Origin: a virus
Virus record (IMG/VR): IMGVR_UViG_3300031834_001450
Location: 19,335-83,334 of that record
Direction: 5' to 3' (one strand)
DNA: 64,000 bases
Part shown: piece after piece, positions 24,902-33,531 of the stretch
Layout of the letters: each line of letters opens with the position of its first letter
Position numbering within the stretch: position 1 is the first letter of the stretch
The notes under the pieces: model-generated
What the model was told of the DNA's origin: nothing
Seen by the model: only the letters and a program-made list of their open reading frames with translations
The model's database searches: none
Position numbers and translations under genes: made by a program

Positions 24902-25840
24902 AGTCAATACTCTCTTATATCTCTTTCTTTCTAAAAAATTATGTGAATCTCTTTTAGGATCAATCATAAAATTAAAAAATGGAATATCTAAAAGTGCAAA
25001 CCAACTCCTTAATTTTTCAATGTTTAATAAACATTTATAAGCAATATCTGTAAAAGTTAAATCTAAGGTAATAAAATCAACTAATTGATAATTTATTTTT
25101 AATTGAATTTGTGCTTCTTGTATTTTTAATTTCCATTGTTTTGGAATTTCTTCATTTTTCCACATATTAGCAAGTAAGTCATAAATACTATCATAATTTT
25201 CTATAATATGACTTAAAATTATTTTTGGTAAATAAGGTACAGCATTTTCAATGCAATCACTTTTATCTCCATGAATTGCTTTATATATTTTAACACCGTT
25301 ACCAGAAGGATTAAATCCATAATCGTCAATAAAAGTGTCTACATCATATACTTTATGATAATTAAACCAATAAATTCTATTTTCTTGTGAAACGCTTCTT
25401 GCCCAGTCAAGATCAGCACTTATAAGTAAACAAGAATTTTTTACTTTATTAATAATTGGCAATACTAAATCATCTGCTTCACATTTATTATGTGAAACTA
25501 TATAAAAATTATTATCATAAGATTTTAATATTTCTATAAGTTTTTCTAAAGATTTATAAAATACTTGAGGAATATTTTTATTTTTTCTCGCATGTTTATA
25601 AGATGAATCAATTAATTCTCTTTCATTTATTTTTGAAAAGGGATTATCATGCAGTATATATACATTAGTTTCATTATTTCCATAAACATTTTTAAGTTGA
25701 TTTATTCTTTCAAGAGAATCTTGAATAATCATAGAATAAAATTTATCTTCCTCTTCTTGTTCTATAATTTTTTTAATTGTGTTTGTTATAGAACGCCAAT
25801 ATAAATTATTAAGGTCGATTATTACATTAGCAAATTTCAA
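24896..25840 (-). CDS. 5'-3' exonuclease / flap endonuclease (FEN/RNase H-like)
   Basis: The 314-residue protein has FEN motifs: IIDLNNLYWR at the start, EADDLV near 122-127, SADLDWARSV near 141-150 and HGDKSDCIENAVPYLP near 191-206 with the helix-hairpin-helix region. These acidic clusters bind the metals that cut RNA primers and flaps, as T4 RNase H. The polymerase at 29673 lacks a 5'-nuclease domain, so this gene probably supplies the activity. Confidence 0.8.
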   Translation of the reverse strand: MKFANVIIDLNNLYWRSITNTIKKIIEQEEEDKFYSMIIQDSLERINQLKNVYGNNETNVYILHDNPFSKINERELIDSSYKHARKNKNIPQVFYKSLEKLIEILKSYDNNFYIVSHNKCEADDLVLPIINKVKNSCLLISADLDWARSVSQENRIYWFNYHKVYDVDTFIDDYGFNPSGNGVKIYKAIHGDKSDCIENAVPYLPKIILSHIIENYDSIYDLLANMWKNEEIPKQWKLKIQEAQIQLKINYQLVDFITLDLTFTDIAYKCLLNIEKLRSWFALLDIPFFNFMIDPKRDSHNFLERKRYKRVLTV

Positions 25841-26308
25841 TTATTTTTCTCCTTCAGTAAATTCACTTTGTTTTAATTTATTGTGAACATCTATTAGATC
25901 AAGTAATTCCTTGAGTTTTTTAGTTTGTTCTATTGTTACAATTCCATCAAGTCCAAGTAGAGGTTTATCTGGTGGAAACATTTCAGATTCTTTTTCCATT
26001 TTAATAGAAGCTTCTAATATTTTTAAAATTGGAGTAGCTGCTTCAGTTTCTCCTTTAGATAATATTTCAACTAATTTTATTAAAACTCCATAAGGAACAT
26101 CTTCATCTTCTTTTTCTAATTTAGCAAGAAGCAGAGTATCTACTTTTTGTTTTAATACTGAAGTACTTGTTGATTTTTTAATATATGCATTTACAAAATT
26201 AAATATATTTTCCTTAGCAATTTCTTTTATATTATTTCTATCAATTTGAGAATTTGATTCAGTTGTTATATCATCTATTTTTGTTATTAACTCTTTTTCA
26301 ATATTCAT
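25841..26308 (-). CDS. 155-residue helical protein of unknown function
   Basis: An acidic, mostly helical protein with LLLAKLEKEDEDVPYGVLIK and FPPDKPLLGLDGIVTIEQTK. It directly precedes the flap nuclease gene and overlaps the end of the upstream gene by 11 bases, so it is co-translated with replication proteins. No family recognised. Confidence 0.5.
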   Translation of the reverse strand: MNIEKELITKIDDITTESNSQIDRNNIKEIAKENIFNFVNAYIKKSTSTSVLKQKVDTLLLAKLEKEDEDVPYGVLIKLVEILSKGETEAATPILKILEASIKMEKESEMFPPDKPLLGLDGIVTIEQTKKLKELLDLIDVHNKLKQSEFTEGEK

Positions 26309-26780
26309 TTAGTTCTTCTTCCTTAACAGAATTTAAAGTTCTATAAAAATTTACAAATTCTTTTTCATCTATATTATTAAGTGTATTAATTAAATCTTGT
26401 CCTAACGCCTCTTTAATTTTATTTATTTTACCTCCAATACTTATAGAGCTTAATAATTCTTTATGAGAATCAGGAATGTCTAAATAATCTTTTATATCTG
26501 TCCAAGTATACCCTTTAAAAATTTTTAGCCAAAAACATAAAGCAGTAAGAACACTTGTTTTATATGCTTCTCTAGAAGGAAGTCTTAAAATATCTCCATC
26601 ATAATAAATTAAAAGTTTTTGTAGGGATTCATTATCTAAAATTTTAGCAAGTAAATATAAATCATGTTGTTTATGATCTAAAGAATAAATATATAAAGAT
26701 AACTCATTAAATATTTGTTCATTTAATATATTTTCTTTTTTAAAATAATTCTCTAACGTAGCATGCAAAAATTTATTCAT
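26298..26780 (-). CDS. 160-residue protein of unknown function
   Basis: The product is helical, with a conserved-looking centre LRLPSREAYKTSVLTALCFW followed by LKIFKGYTWTDIKDYLDIPD. The motif suggests a nucleic-acid-binding helical domain, but I cannot name it. It is first in the operon with the 155-residue protein, flap nuclease and possibly helicase. Confidence 0.5.
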   Translation of the reverse strand: MNKFLHATLENYFKKENILNEQIFNELSLYIYSLDHKQHDLYLLAKILDNESLQKLLIYYDGDILRLPSREAYKTSVLTALCFWLKIFKGYTWTDIKDYLDIPDSHKELLSSISIGGKINKIKEALGQDLINTLNNIDEKEFVNFYRTLNSVKEEELNEY

Positions 26781-26800
26781 AAAAGTATAATTCCTCTAAT

Positions 26801-26848
26801 TTTTTATATTAGTATTCTTTTGTTTTTCTCAGAACTAATATTAAAAAA
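26801..26848 (-). terminator. Terminator hairpin after the zinc-ribbon/sigma-like gene
   Basis: TTTTTATATTAGT (26801-26813) pairs with ACTAATATTAAAAA (26834-26847) with one bulge. It lies about 20 bases beyond the stop of the gene at 26871-27788 and gives a T run on the minus strand. Confidence 0.5.
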
Positions 26849-26870
26849 GAAGTATTTTTTATGAATAAAA

Positions 26871-27788
26871 TTAAGAAAGTAATTGTTTATTTATTTGAAG
26901 CATTTTATTTAATAGAGGATATTTTAAATTTTTATTTATTGGTATTATTTTTTCTTTTGGATAAAAACAATTTATTGCTTGTCCATAACAAAGTTCAGAT
27001 GAATTTTCTAATTCTTTTCTTAATATTTCTAAAGTATCAAGTGATTTCATTCGGCCCTCTCTTCCAAATGCCTGAAATAATCTATCAAATGAATTTTCTC
27101 CATATTTAAAATTTAAATGCATTGCAATAGTTCTTATATAATCTTCATATGGATTTTTACAATAGTTGCTAACTCCTTCTATAAGATCCATTATTTTATA
27201 ATAAAGTCTTATTGTATCTTCTTCCACTTCTACTTTATGTATTGTATCTTTATCACATGGAATAAGTTCATGTAAATTATTTCCATCTTCAAATTGAAAA
27301 TCAAGGGAGATATCTTTTGATTCTAATTCAGATGGATGAAATATAGCTTGTTTAATTTTCCATATTAAATAACCACCAAAAGAAAAATCAACTTTAAAAT
27401 CATCTCTTGTTAAATATTCTTCTATGAAAACAACAACAGAATTATAACTATAATATTCTAACGCCCCTATCCATGTTAAATATATTTTATAATTTTTTTT
27501 AATAAGTGATTGAGTATATAAATCAAGTAATCTTATAAATGGAGTTATTGTTTTTTCACATCGGTTATTTAAATAATCTGCTTGTAAATATTTTAATTTT
27601 CTTTCAGTTGGTGGTAATATACACCATTGTTCATTGCATTTAGGACAAATACAATTATTATTTTGCCATTGTTTTTTTATCTCAATATTAGAAATTTTAA
27701 ATTCATTATTACAATATTTACATTTAAGAGGTTTTCCTCTATTTTCAATTAATTTAGTTTCTTCAAATAGAATATCTATTTTAAGCAT
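26871..27788 (-). CDS. Zinc-ribbon protein with possible sigma-factor-like region
   Basis: The 305-residue protein begins with a zinc ribbon (CKYCNNEF at 23-30, CPKCNEQWC near 48-56). Residues about 130-165 read VDFSFGGYLIWKIKQAIF and then SLDFQFEDGNNLHELI. That order resembles sigma region 2.4 (F-S-x-Y-x-x-W-x-I-x-Q-A-I) followed by the SLD-EDG-L-x-D-I stretch of region 3. If correct, this is a phage transcription factor that redirects host RNA polymerase, for instance to the recurrent AT-rich promoters. The similarity is short and the call tentative. Confidence 0.35.
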   Translation of the reverse strand: MLKIDILFEETKLIENRGKPLKCKYCNNEFKISNIEIKKQWQNNNCICPKCNEQWCILPPTERKLKYLQADYLNNRCEKTITPFIRLLDLYTQSLIKKNYKIYLTWIGALEYYSYNSVVVFIEEYLTRDDFKVDFSFGGYLIWKIKQAIFHPSELESKDISLDFQFEDGNNLHELIPCDKDTIHKVEVEEDTIRLYYKIMDLIEGVSNYCKNPYEDYIRTIAMHLNFKYGENSFDRLFQAFGREGRMKSLDTLEILRKELENSSELCYGQAINCFYPKEKIIPINKNLKYPLLNKMLQINKQLLS

Positions 27789-27800
27789 TTTTTTTTCCTT

Positions 27801-27837
27801 AAAAAAATTCTTCTATTTAATATAATAGAAGAATTTT
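27801..27837 (-). terminator. Terminator after the small HTH gene
   Basis: AAAATTCTTCTATT (27804-27817) pairs perfectly with AATAGAAGAATTTT (27824-27837), loop TAATAT, with a T run on the minus strand. It separates the HTH gene from the zinc-ribbon gene. Confidence 0.75.
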
Positions 27838-27869
27838 AAGTTAATTTATTTAAATTAAATTAAATTAAA

Positions 27870-28049
27870 TTAACAATAACTACTATCAGAGAATTTACAA
27901 AGATTTTGATTTTCACACCATATCATTACTTGAGCTCTTGGAAGTTTAAGTTTTTCTGCAATTTTTCTTGCATTTTTTGTTGTTTTCCATTCTTTCATTA
28001 CTTCTTTTTGTTCTTTTGTAGTGAGAGTGACTGTTGTTGGTCTTGACAT
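27870..28049 (-). CDS. 59-residue helix-turn-helix protein
   Basis: The ATG at 28049 follows AGGAGACTTTA, a strong ribosome site. The sequence SRPTTVTLTTKEQKEVMKEW, then KNARKIAEKLKLPRAQVMIW, is a compact homeodomain-like/HTH unit (AR-K-I-A-x-x-L-x-L-x-x-x-x-V-x-x-W). It is likely a DNA-binding regulator. It has its own terminator and lies directly upstream of the possible sigma-like gene. AAATT repeats (27851-27870) follow the stop codon. Confidence 0.65.
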   Translation of the reverse strand: MSRPTTVTLTTKEQKEVMKEWKTTKNARKIAEKLKLPRAQVMIWCENQNLCKFSDSSYC

Positions 28050-28168
28050 TAAAGTCTCCTATAAATTTAATTTTATTATTAACTATCTAATGATAGCAAA
28101 TAGTTTATTCATAGTTTATTCATAATCTTTTATAAAAAGGTTTTATAAAATATAACTCATATTTTTTA

Positions 28169-28354
28169 TTATTCTTTAAAAGATCCTTCTGCTTTTAATT
28201 CATCAAGTATATATTCTTTATCTGCAAAAGATAATTTCATAAATTCTTTATCTTTCTTTACATCTTTAAATGAACCATATTTTCCTTTAAATTCTCCTAC
28301 AAGCTCATTTAAATCTTTTTTACTTGCCTCTTTATACTTTACATATTTTTTCAT
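28169..28354 (-). CDS. 61-residue Lys-rich protein with MKKYVKY start
   Basis: The protein begins MKKYVKYKEA and continues with a charged helical region (LNELVGEFKGKYGSFKDVKK). The first seven residues are identical to those of the adjacent upstream gene, and a 35-residue protein at 62591 also starts MKKYV. The gene follows the stop of the 124-residue gene without a gap. Confidence 0.55.
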   Translation of the reverse strand: MKKYVKYKEASKKDLNELVGEFKGKYGSFKDVKKDKEFMKLSFADKEYILDELKAEGSFKE

Positions 28355-28729
28355 TTAATTACCTCGTTTAAATGCTACTTTTTTCTTATCAAAATTAAAA
28401 AATTCATCTGAAACTAAAAATATATTATTTTGTTTTGAATTATCATTAAATGAGGAATCTTCAACAGAAGGTATAATCTTCATTAATTTTCCCATAATCT
28501 CTTTTGCTACTTTTTCATTTTGCTGTTTTTGCTGTTTTAAACTTTGTCCTAAGCTAGTATCTTTATTTCCCATGGAAACAACTTGTCCAGATCCTCCTGT
28601 TATAGTTTTTAAATTAATAAACATAAAATTATCTTCTATTCTATAACTTACTACTTCTTCATAATCTTTTAAATAATTATAAACTTTTAATTCTACAGCA
28701 CTTTCTTCATATTTTACGTATTTTTTCAT
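28355..28729 (-). CDS. 124-residue protein with MKKYVKY start
   Basis: It starts MKKYVKYEESAVELKVYNYL, contains a Gly/Ser patch (TITGGSGQVVSMGNKDTSLG), a Gln-rich helix and ends FFNFDKKKVAFKRGN. No function recognised. Sharing its N-terminal heptapeptide with the next gene suggests duplication or a targeting signal. Confidence 0.5.
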   Translation of the reverse strand: MKKYVKYEESAVELKVYNYLKDYEEVVSYRIEDNFMFINLKTITGGSGQVVSMGNKDTSLGQSLKQQKQQNEKVAKEIMGKLMKIIPSVEDSSFNDNSKQNNIFLVSDEFFNFDKKKVAFKRGN

Positions 28730-28773
28730 TTTTTACCTCAAGTTTATTTTATTTTTCTATATTAATAGAAAAA

Positions 28774-29277
28774 TTAACTATAAAATATTTTTATATCTAT
28801 TTCATTTTCATTACAGTAATCTACAATAAATTCAGGTATTCTATGTATTGGCCATTTACAAAAACCTAGTTTTTCTCCTAAATAATATTGTCTATAGGAT
28901 TTTACAGCATCTTTACATTTATATTGTTCTGGCATAGCTAATTTAAATTGAGTAAGTCCTCTAGATTTTAACTTTGATTGGTTAAAATTATGAATTACTT
29001 GTTCACTTTTATGAACTCTACCATATCTATAAGTATATTCTTTACAAAGTCCTAATGTATATATTTTAAGCCATTCAAAATTATCTAAACTTTCTCTCGC
29101 CCATATACAACAAGGATGATTATAATGTGTCCTTTTATAAAGTACTTCTGATTGATCAAAACAATTACATAGAATTTGAACACTCTCCAATATCATTTTC
29201 ACATTATGTTTATTACAAAGCATAATTGAATTATCTATTGGATTTTCATTTAATACAAAAATATTCAAAATATCCAT
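28774..29277 (-). CDS. Conserved phage/virus protein, pyrimidine-dimer-glycosylase-like family
   Basis: The 167-residue protein opens with IFVLNENPIDNSIMLCNKHN and then VKMILESVQILCNCF, and contains YKRTHYNHPCCIWARES, EYTYRYGRVHKSEQVI and MPEQYKCKDAVKSYRQYYLG. This order (D-x-x-P, KH-x-VKM-x-x-E-x-x-Q, H-x-NHP-x-x-W, EY-x-YRYG-x-xH) is a family I recall from cyanophages and large viruses, sometimes annotated as pyrimidine dimer glycosylase. That enzymatic label is not proven; the family match itself looks firm. Confidence 0.6.
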   Translation of the reverse strand: MDILNIFVLNENPIDNSIMLCNKHNVKMILESVQILCNCFDQSEVLYKRTHYNHPCCIWARESLDNFEWLKIYTLGLCKEYTYRYGRVHKSEQVIHNFNQSKLKSRGLTQFKLAMPEQYKCKDAVKSYRQYYLGEKLGFCKWPIHRIPEFIVDYCNENEIDIKIFYS

Positions 29278-29334
29278 CCTTAGTTAATTTAAAAACAATG
29301 TAAAATAATTATATAAATAACTTTTTAAAAATTA

Positions 29335-29616
29335 TTATGAACAAGTATTACAATTTATAATATTTAAATCTATATTACCAAAAAGTGTAACTTTACATCC
29401 ACAATTACATAAAAAACTTCTTGATAATACTTTTTCTTGTTCAAGAATTTCTTTTTTTTCATCTCGTTTTTCTTTTATTACAGTAAGTACTGCTTGATTT
29501 TCTTCATGTTTAGTAAGTTTTTTATTTTTTATTTTATTATCTTTTTTTAATTTTTCAACTTCTTTTTTAAGTTTTTTTTTCTTTTCTTTTCTTTTTATAG
29601 TTTCTGGTCTTTCCAT
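29335..29616 (-). CDS. Lysine-rich coiled-coil protein with C-terminal zinc ribbon
   Basis: The 93-residue product is a long charged helix (KRKEKKKKLKKEVEKLKKDN and on to about residue 65) followed by FLCNCGCKVTLFGNIDLNII and NCNTCS, four or five Cys forming a probable zinc site. It could bind DNA or RNA. A recurrent promoter motif lies upstream, between it and the polymerase gene. Confidence 0.5.
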   Translation of the reverse strand: MERPETIKRKEKKKKLKKEVEKLKKDNKIKNKKLTKHEENQAVLTVIKEKRDEKKEILEQEKVLSRSFLCNCGCKVTLFGNIDLNIINCNTCS

Positions 29617-29645
29617 TTTAATATCCCTTTTTTAAAAGCTTATAT

Positions 29646-29680
29646 TTATAATATATAAAAAAATTTAAAAAATTAAACTA
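29646..29680 (-). promoter_or_regulatory. Recurrent promoter-like motif (copy 4)
   Basis: Minus strand: GTTTAATTTTTTAAATTTTT then TTATATATTATAAATA. The TAA of GTTTAA is the stop codon of the DNA polymerase gene. Confidence 0.55.
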
Positions 29681-32345
29681 TTATTTTAAAATTATTAGTA
29701 TTTCTTACATTTAATCTTTGTAAACATTCATTCCATTCTTCTTGATGTAAATCCCAATATTGTTTACCATATCCATATTTCCATATTTCACCATATTTAA
29801 TATCAGCCATTAGTTTCACTTGATTATTATCAATATTTTTATAATATGGTATTTCCATCCAATATTTAATAATTTTACAAACTTCTTCTATTTCATTTAA
29901 GTCTAGTTCAAATACAATCTCATCATGTACATTTATAAGTATTTTAGATTTTAGATTTTTTTCTTTAAATTCTTTCCAAATATTAATCATTGCAATAATA
30001 GTAGTTTGACCACTCGTTCCTTGTACTGGAGCATTTATTGCAGCATTTAATAAGTTACCAACATCAAAAGAAGATTGTTTTTTATTATAAAAACTATCTT
30101 TTCCAATATAAGTTAATTGAGGCAATCTTCTTTTTCTTCCTAATAGAGATTTCACCCATCCATATTTTTTAGCATGTTCACGATTATTTGTTATATATGT
30201 TGCTACTTCTGGATATGATTTATAAAATGCATCCAAAAATTTATTTCCTTCATCATTAGAAATATTAAACATATTTGCTATTCCATAATTTGTAGACCCA
30301 TATAGAGCACTAAAATTTAATGACTTGGATTTACCTCTCCATTCTACAAATTCTTTATCTTCTTGACCATCTATTTTAGTTTTTGAAAATACTTCTTCAT
30401 ATGTTGTTTTTTTATTTAATAATTCAAATAATTGTACGCAAGTATAACAATGCATATCTTTATTTTCAAGTATAAGAGATTCAAGAATACCAGGACCTGA
30501 TATTTGAGAAAATATACAAACTTCCATTGCATCATAATCTGCAAAAGCCATAACCATATTTTTTGACGGTAAAAATATTTTTCTAAATTCTTTTGTTTTT
30601 GGCATATTTTGCCAATTTATAGAAGACCCTAAACCACCTCCTCCTGACATTCTACCAGTTTCAGTTCCATGTAATTTATATCCACCATATAATCTATTAT
30701 TATATATAGAAGCTAAAAATCCTTTTTCATTTTCTTCAAGTTCATCTTCATTACCAAATAATGCGTCTCTAGTAGATTCTTTTTGTTGTAATGAATATCC
30801 AAATTGAGAAATTTCTTTTGTAATATGATTATATTCTGCAATTTTTTTCATGAATGGTAAATTAGATTCTTCTGCATATCTTTCTAGTGTTTCTTTATCA
30901 AGTGTTAAATCACCATTTTTATTTAAAAGTTCTTTGCCATCAGAATTTGTTAATACTTTAAAATTTTCTAAATTTCTTAAAACTTTACTTAATTCTTTAC
31001 CACTTTTTAAATTAAAAGTATATCCAGCAATTTTATATAATTCTTGTTCTGTTTCTAATGCTTGTATTTTTAATTGTTTTACATATTCATTTAAATATTT
31101 AATATCAATTTGAACACCAGTCATTTCTATATCTATAATCATTGGTATTGCTGGCATTATAAACTTATAAAAATTATCTTTTATAAATAAATCTTCTAAT
31201 TCTAATCGATTTTTAAAATATACATATAATTGATATGTTATTATACTATCATAACAAGCATATTCAAGTAATAATTGTTCTGGTAATTTTGTAAAATCAG
31301 TATTTTTATTCTGTTTAATATATTGTTTTAACTTAATATCATATCCACCTAATTGTGTATAAATCCAAGTTAATTGTTTTAATCCATTGGGGGTATTTTC
31401 ATTAAGAAGATGAGAAGCTAACATAGTATCAAAAGTACATTTTGCATTATATATTCCATTACTAATTAAAAACTTCAAATCAAATTGGGAATGATGCAAG
31501 CAAAAATCAATATCAGTTCTATTAAATAATTCAATTAATAAATTTTTATCTATTTGATCAAAATAACAAAAATATCCAGATCTACCATCAAAAGAAAATT
31601 GAATACTATACAATTTTCCTTCTATATAATTTAAATTAGAAGTTTCAATATCTATAGCAATTGCAATAATATCTTTATTTTTTATAAGTTCTTTAAGAAA
31701 AGAATTTGGATTTTTTTCTAAAAATAAATTATATTTTGAAATTCTTCTTTTATTTTCTACTATAGAAGATAAAATAAATTTAAATTGTTGAGTAATAAAT
31801 TTATATTCATAGACATCTTTTATAGTGTCACTTATCCATTGATATAAAGCAGGAATTGGAAATATTTTACAATTAAATTCTTGAGAATATAACCAACAAT
31901 CATCTTTTTGATATTCTTGTAATGAATTATTAACTGGAATAAAAAAATGTTCAGCTCGTAATCCTTTACTTTCTGTAATAGAATATAATGCTCTACCTGT
32001 AGTTATAATACATTTTGGATTATATTTTTCTATTATTTTTTTTATATTATATTCTTTACATTTTACGTAAGTATTTATTGTATCTTGTGAAGAAAACCCA
32101 ATAGGAGTACATCCAAGAGCTGGAATAATAGCATATTTTATATTTTTAAAATAATTTTCACATAATTTTAAAAAAGGATTTAATTTATCAAATGTTTCTT
32201 TAAATTCAAGCAATATTAAAACATCTATATTTTCTTGATTTATTGAATTTCCATAATGTTCATTATATGTATTTGTATAAATAGTACTTTTATTTGCAGC
32301 ACAACTACATTTTTGTATTTTCTTTTTTTGTAAAAAATCTTCCAT
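29673..32345 (-). CDS. DNA polymerase, family A, with UDG-like N-terminal domain
   Basis: The 890-residue protein starts with about 180 residues shaped like a uracil-DNA-glycosylase fold (YAIIPALGCTPIGF, CIITTGRALYSI). A DEDD 3'-5' exonuclease follows (IAIDIETSNL near 230, LHHSQFDLKFL, TFDTMLASHLLN, YACYDSIITYQLY). The polymerase domain has FADYDAMEVCIFSQISGPG (motif A), LNFSALYGSTNYGIANMF (O helix), NAPVQGTSGQTTII and INVHDEIVFEL (motif C). It has no 5'-nuclease. It is the replicative polymerase, working with the clamp, loader and helicase in this window. Confidence 0.9.
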   Translation of the reverse strand: MEDFLQKKKIQKCSCAANKSTIYTNTYNEHYGNSINQENIDVLILLEFKETFDKLNPFLKLCENYFKNIKYAIIPALGCTPIGFSSQDTINTYVKCKEYNIKKIIEKYNPKCIITTGRALYSITESKGLRAEHFFIPVNNSLQEYQKDDCWLYSQEFNCKIFPIPALYQWISDTIKDVYEYKFITQQFKFILSSIVENKRRISKYNLFLEKNPNSFLKELIKNKDIIAIAIDIETSNLNYIEGKLYSIQFSFDGRSGYFCYFDQIDKNLLIELFNRTDIDFCLHHSQFDLKFLISNGIYNAKCTFDTMLASHLLNENTPNGLKQLTWIYTQLGGYDIKLKQYIKQNKNTDFTKLPEQLLLEYACYDSIITYQLYVYFKNRLELEDLFIKDNFYKFIMPAIPMIIDIEMTGVQIDIKYLNEYVKQLKIQALETEQELYKIAGYTFNLKSGKELSKVLRNLENFKVLTNSDGKELLNKNGDLTLDKETLERYAEESNLPFMKKIAEYNHITKEISQFGYSLQQKESTRDALFGNEDELEENEKGFLASIYNNRLYGGYKLHGTETGRMSGGGGLGSSINWQNMPKTKEFRKIFLPSKNMVMAFADYDAMEVCIFSQISGPGILESLILENKDMHCYTCVQLFELLNKKTTYEEVFSKTKIDGQEDKEFVEWRGKSKSLNFSALYGSTNYGIANMFNISNDEGNKFLDAFYKSYPEVATYITNNREHAKKYGWVKSLLGRKRRLPQLTYIGKDSFYNKKQSSFDVGNLLNAAINAPVQGTSGQTTIIAMINIWKEFKEKNLKSKILINVHDEIVFELDLNEIEEVCKIIKYWMEIPYYKNIDNNQVKLMADIKYGEIWKYGYGKQYWDLHQEEWNECLQRLNVRNTNNFKIIV

Positions 32346-32362
32346 TTATTTTTTCCTTATTT

Positions 32363-32397
32363 TGATAATATATAAACTAATTATAAAAATTTAAATT
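32363..32397 (-). promoter_or_regulatory. Recurrent promoter-like motif (copy 5)
   Basis: Minus strand: ATTTAAATTTTTATAATTAG then TTTATATATTATCAAA, about 20 bases upstream of the polymerase start. A diverged copy, with ATTTAAAT in place of GTTTAAT. Confidence 0.45.
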
Positions 32398-32819
32398 TTT
32401 TCTACTTCAATCCCTCTATTTTTTAAAAAATCTATTCCAGAAGAATCTCTATATTCTTCTCTATAAAAAACTTTTTTAATACCAGCAGATAGAATTTGTA
32501 AACTACAATTAAAACATGGAGATAATGTTATATAGATTGTTGATCCATTAGGAGAAATACCCTGTTTTACTGCTTTATGTATGGCATTAAGTTCTGAATG
32601 CATTACTTCTTTTCTAGTAACTAATTCTCCCAGTTCATTAATATATTCACATTCATTGTCCATTCCCATGGGCATACCATTATATCCATATGCTATAATA
32701 TTATGATCTTTAACAATAACGCATCCAACCTTATTACGAGTTGCATAAGACATCTGAGATGTATTAACTGCAATAGACATATATAATTGATCATATTGTT
32801 TTATTCGTTCCTTATTCAT
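32391..32819 (-). CDS. dCMP deaminase
   Basis: The 142-residue protein (ATG 32819, overlapping the previous stop; an upstream TTG at 32831 is less likely) has the zinc-deaminase motifs HSELNAIHKA and SPCFNCSLQIL, with a GYNGMPMGMDNECEY substrate loop typical of dCMP deaminases. It converts dCMP to dUMP, feeding thymidylate or modified-pyrimidine synthesis. It ends the operon that includes the thymidylate-synthase-like gene, glycosyltransferase and sugar-nucleotide genes. Confidence 0.85.
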   Translation of the reverse strand: MNKERIKQYDQLYMSIAVNTSQMSYATRNKVGCVIVKDHNIIAYGYNGMPMGMDNECEYINELGELVTRKEVMHSELNAIHKAVKQGISPNGSTIYITLSPCFNCSLQILSAGIKKVFYREEYRDSSGIDFLKNRGIEVEKI

Positions 32820-33531
32820 TATAACTCTCAACTATTTTTTGTAATAAATCAAAATGTCTATCATATATATGAAAAGATCCAAAAAAGAAATTAATAATTC
32901 CCATTTGTAAAGTTGGATATATTTCTTTTAATTCTAAATATAATTTATTATAAACATAACAATGCCAATAAAAATCATTAAAAAAGCCATAAATTCCATC
33001 GCAACTTCTTTGATCTACAAAATATATCAATGAATTATTTCTAATAAAACATTGAACACTATTGGTACATACAAAATCTGACATTCCATTTCTATTATAA
33101 TCTATATGCATAGATGGTCTTGTATATAACATTAATGCTCTTCTTGATAGAGGATTAAATATTAATTCTTGTTTACAATTATTAAATTGATTATAATTCT
33201 CTTCAGAAAAAATTAAATAACCATAATTAGAATTTATTTCTTTTTTTTCATCTTTAGTACAAACATCGTTCCATATTTTAATATCATCAACATAATCAAT
33301 AATAGATAATGATTCTGAAAGATACCAATTTAATTCTTTTTCTACATATTGAATAGAAGTTTTTTTAATTTCATTAAAATTTAAAATTGATTGTACTGGA
33401 TTTAATCCTTCTATTTTACATCCAATAATTTCAACAACTTTAATACCAGTTTTATCTATTACAAACTTTTTATTTTGTATATCACTATATAATTTTTTAA
33501 AACTCGGTAACAATATTTGTTCATTAGTCAT
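32812..33531 (-). CDS. Thymidylate-synthase-fold enzyme, probable dCMP-type hydroxymethylase
   Basis: The 239-residue protein aligns with ThyA through its core: KELNWYL (66-71), IKIWND (84-89), NPLSRRALML (126-135), catalytic Cys155, Gln160, QRS-D (174-178), Gly182 and HIY (221-223). At the position of E. coli Asn177, which selects dUMP, it has Asp186 (in FFND). T4 dCMP hydroxymethylase has Asp at this site, so I infer a dCMP substrate and a hydroxymethyl or methyl product. The usual Cys-His is Cys-Thr here. ATGA overlap couples it to the glycosyltransferase, supporting a base-modification route. Confidence 0.7.
   Translation of the reverse strand: MTNEQILLPSFKKLYSDIQNKKFVIDKTGIKVVEIIGCKIEGLNPVQSILNFNEIKKTSIQYVEKELNWYLSESLSIIDYVDDIKIWNDVCTKDEKKEINSNYGYLIFSEENYNQFNNCKQELIFNPLSRRALMLYTRPSMHIDYNRNGMSDFVCTNSVQCFIRNNSLIYFVDQRSCDGIYGFFNDFYWHCYVYNKLYLELKEIYPTLQMGIINFFFGSFHIYDRHFDLLQKIVESYNE

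Noticed and set aside
27851-27870. AAATT tandem repeats after the HTH gene as an operator or origin
   Set aside because: Short, low-complexity and expected by chance in DNA of this composition.
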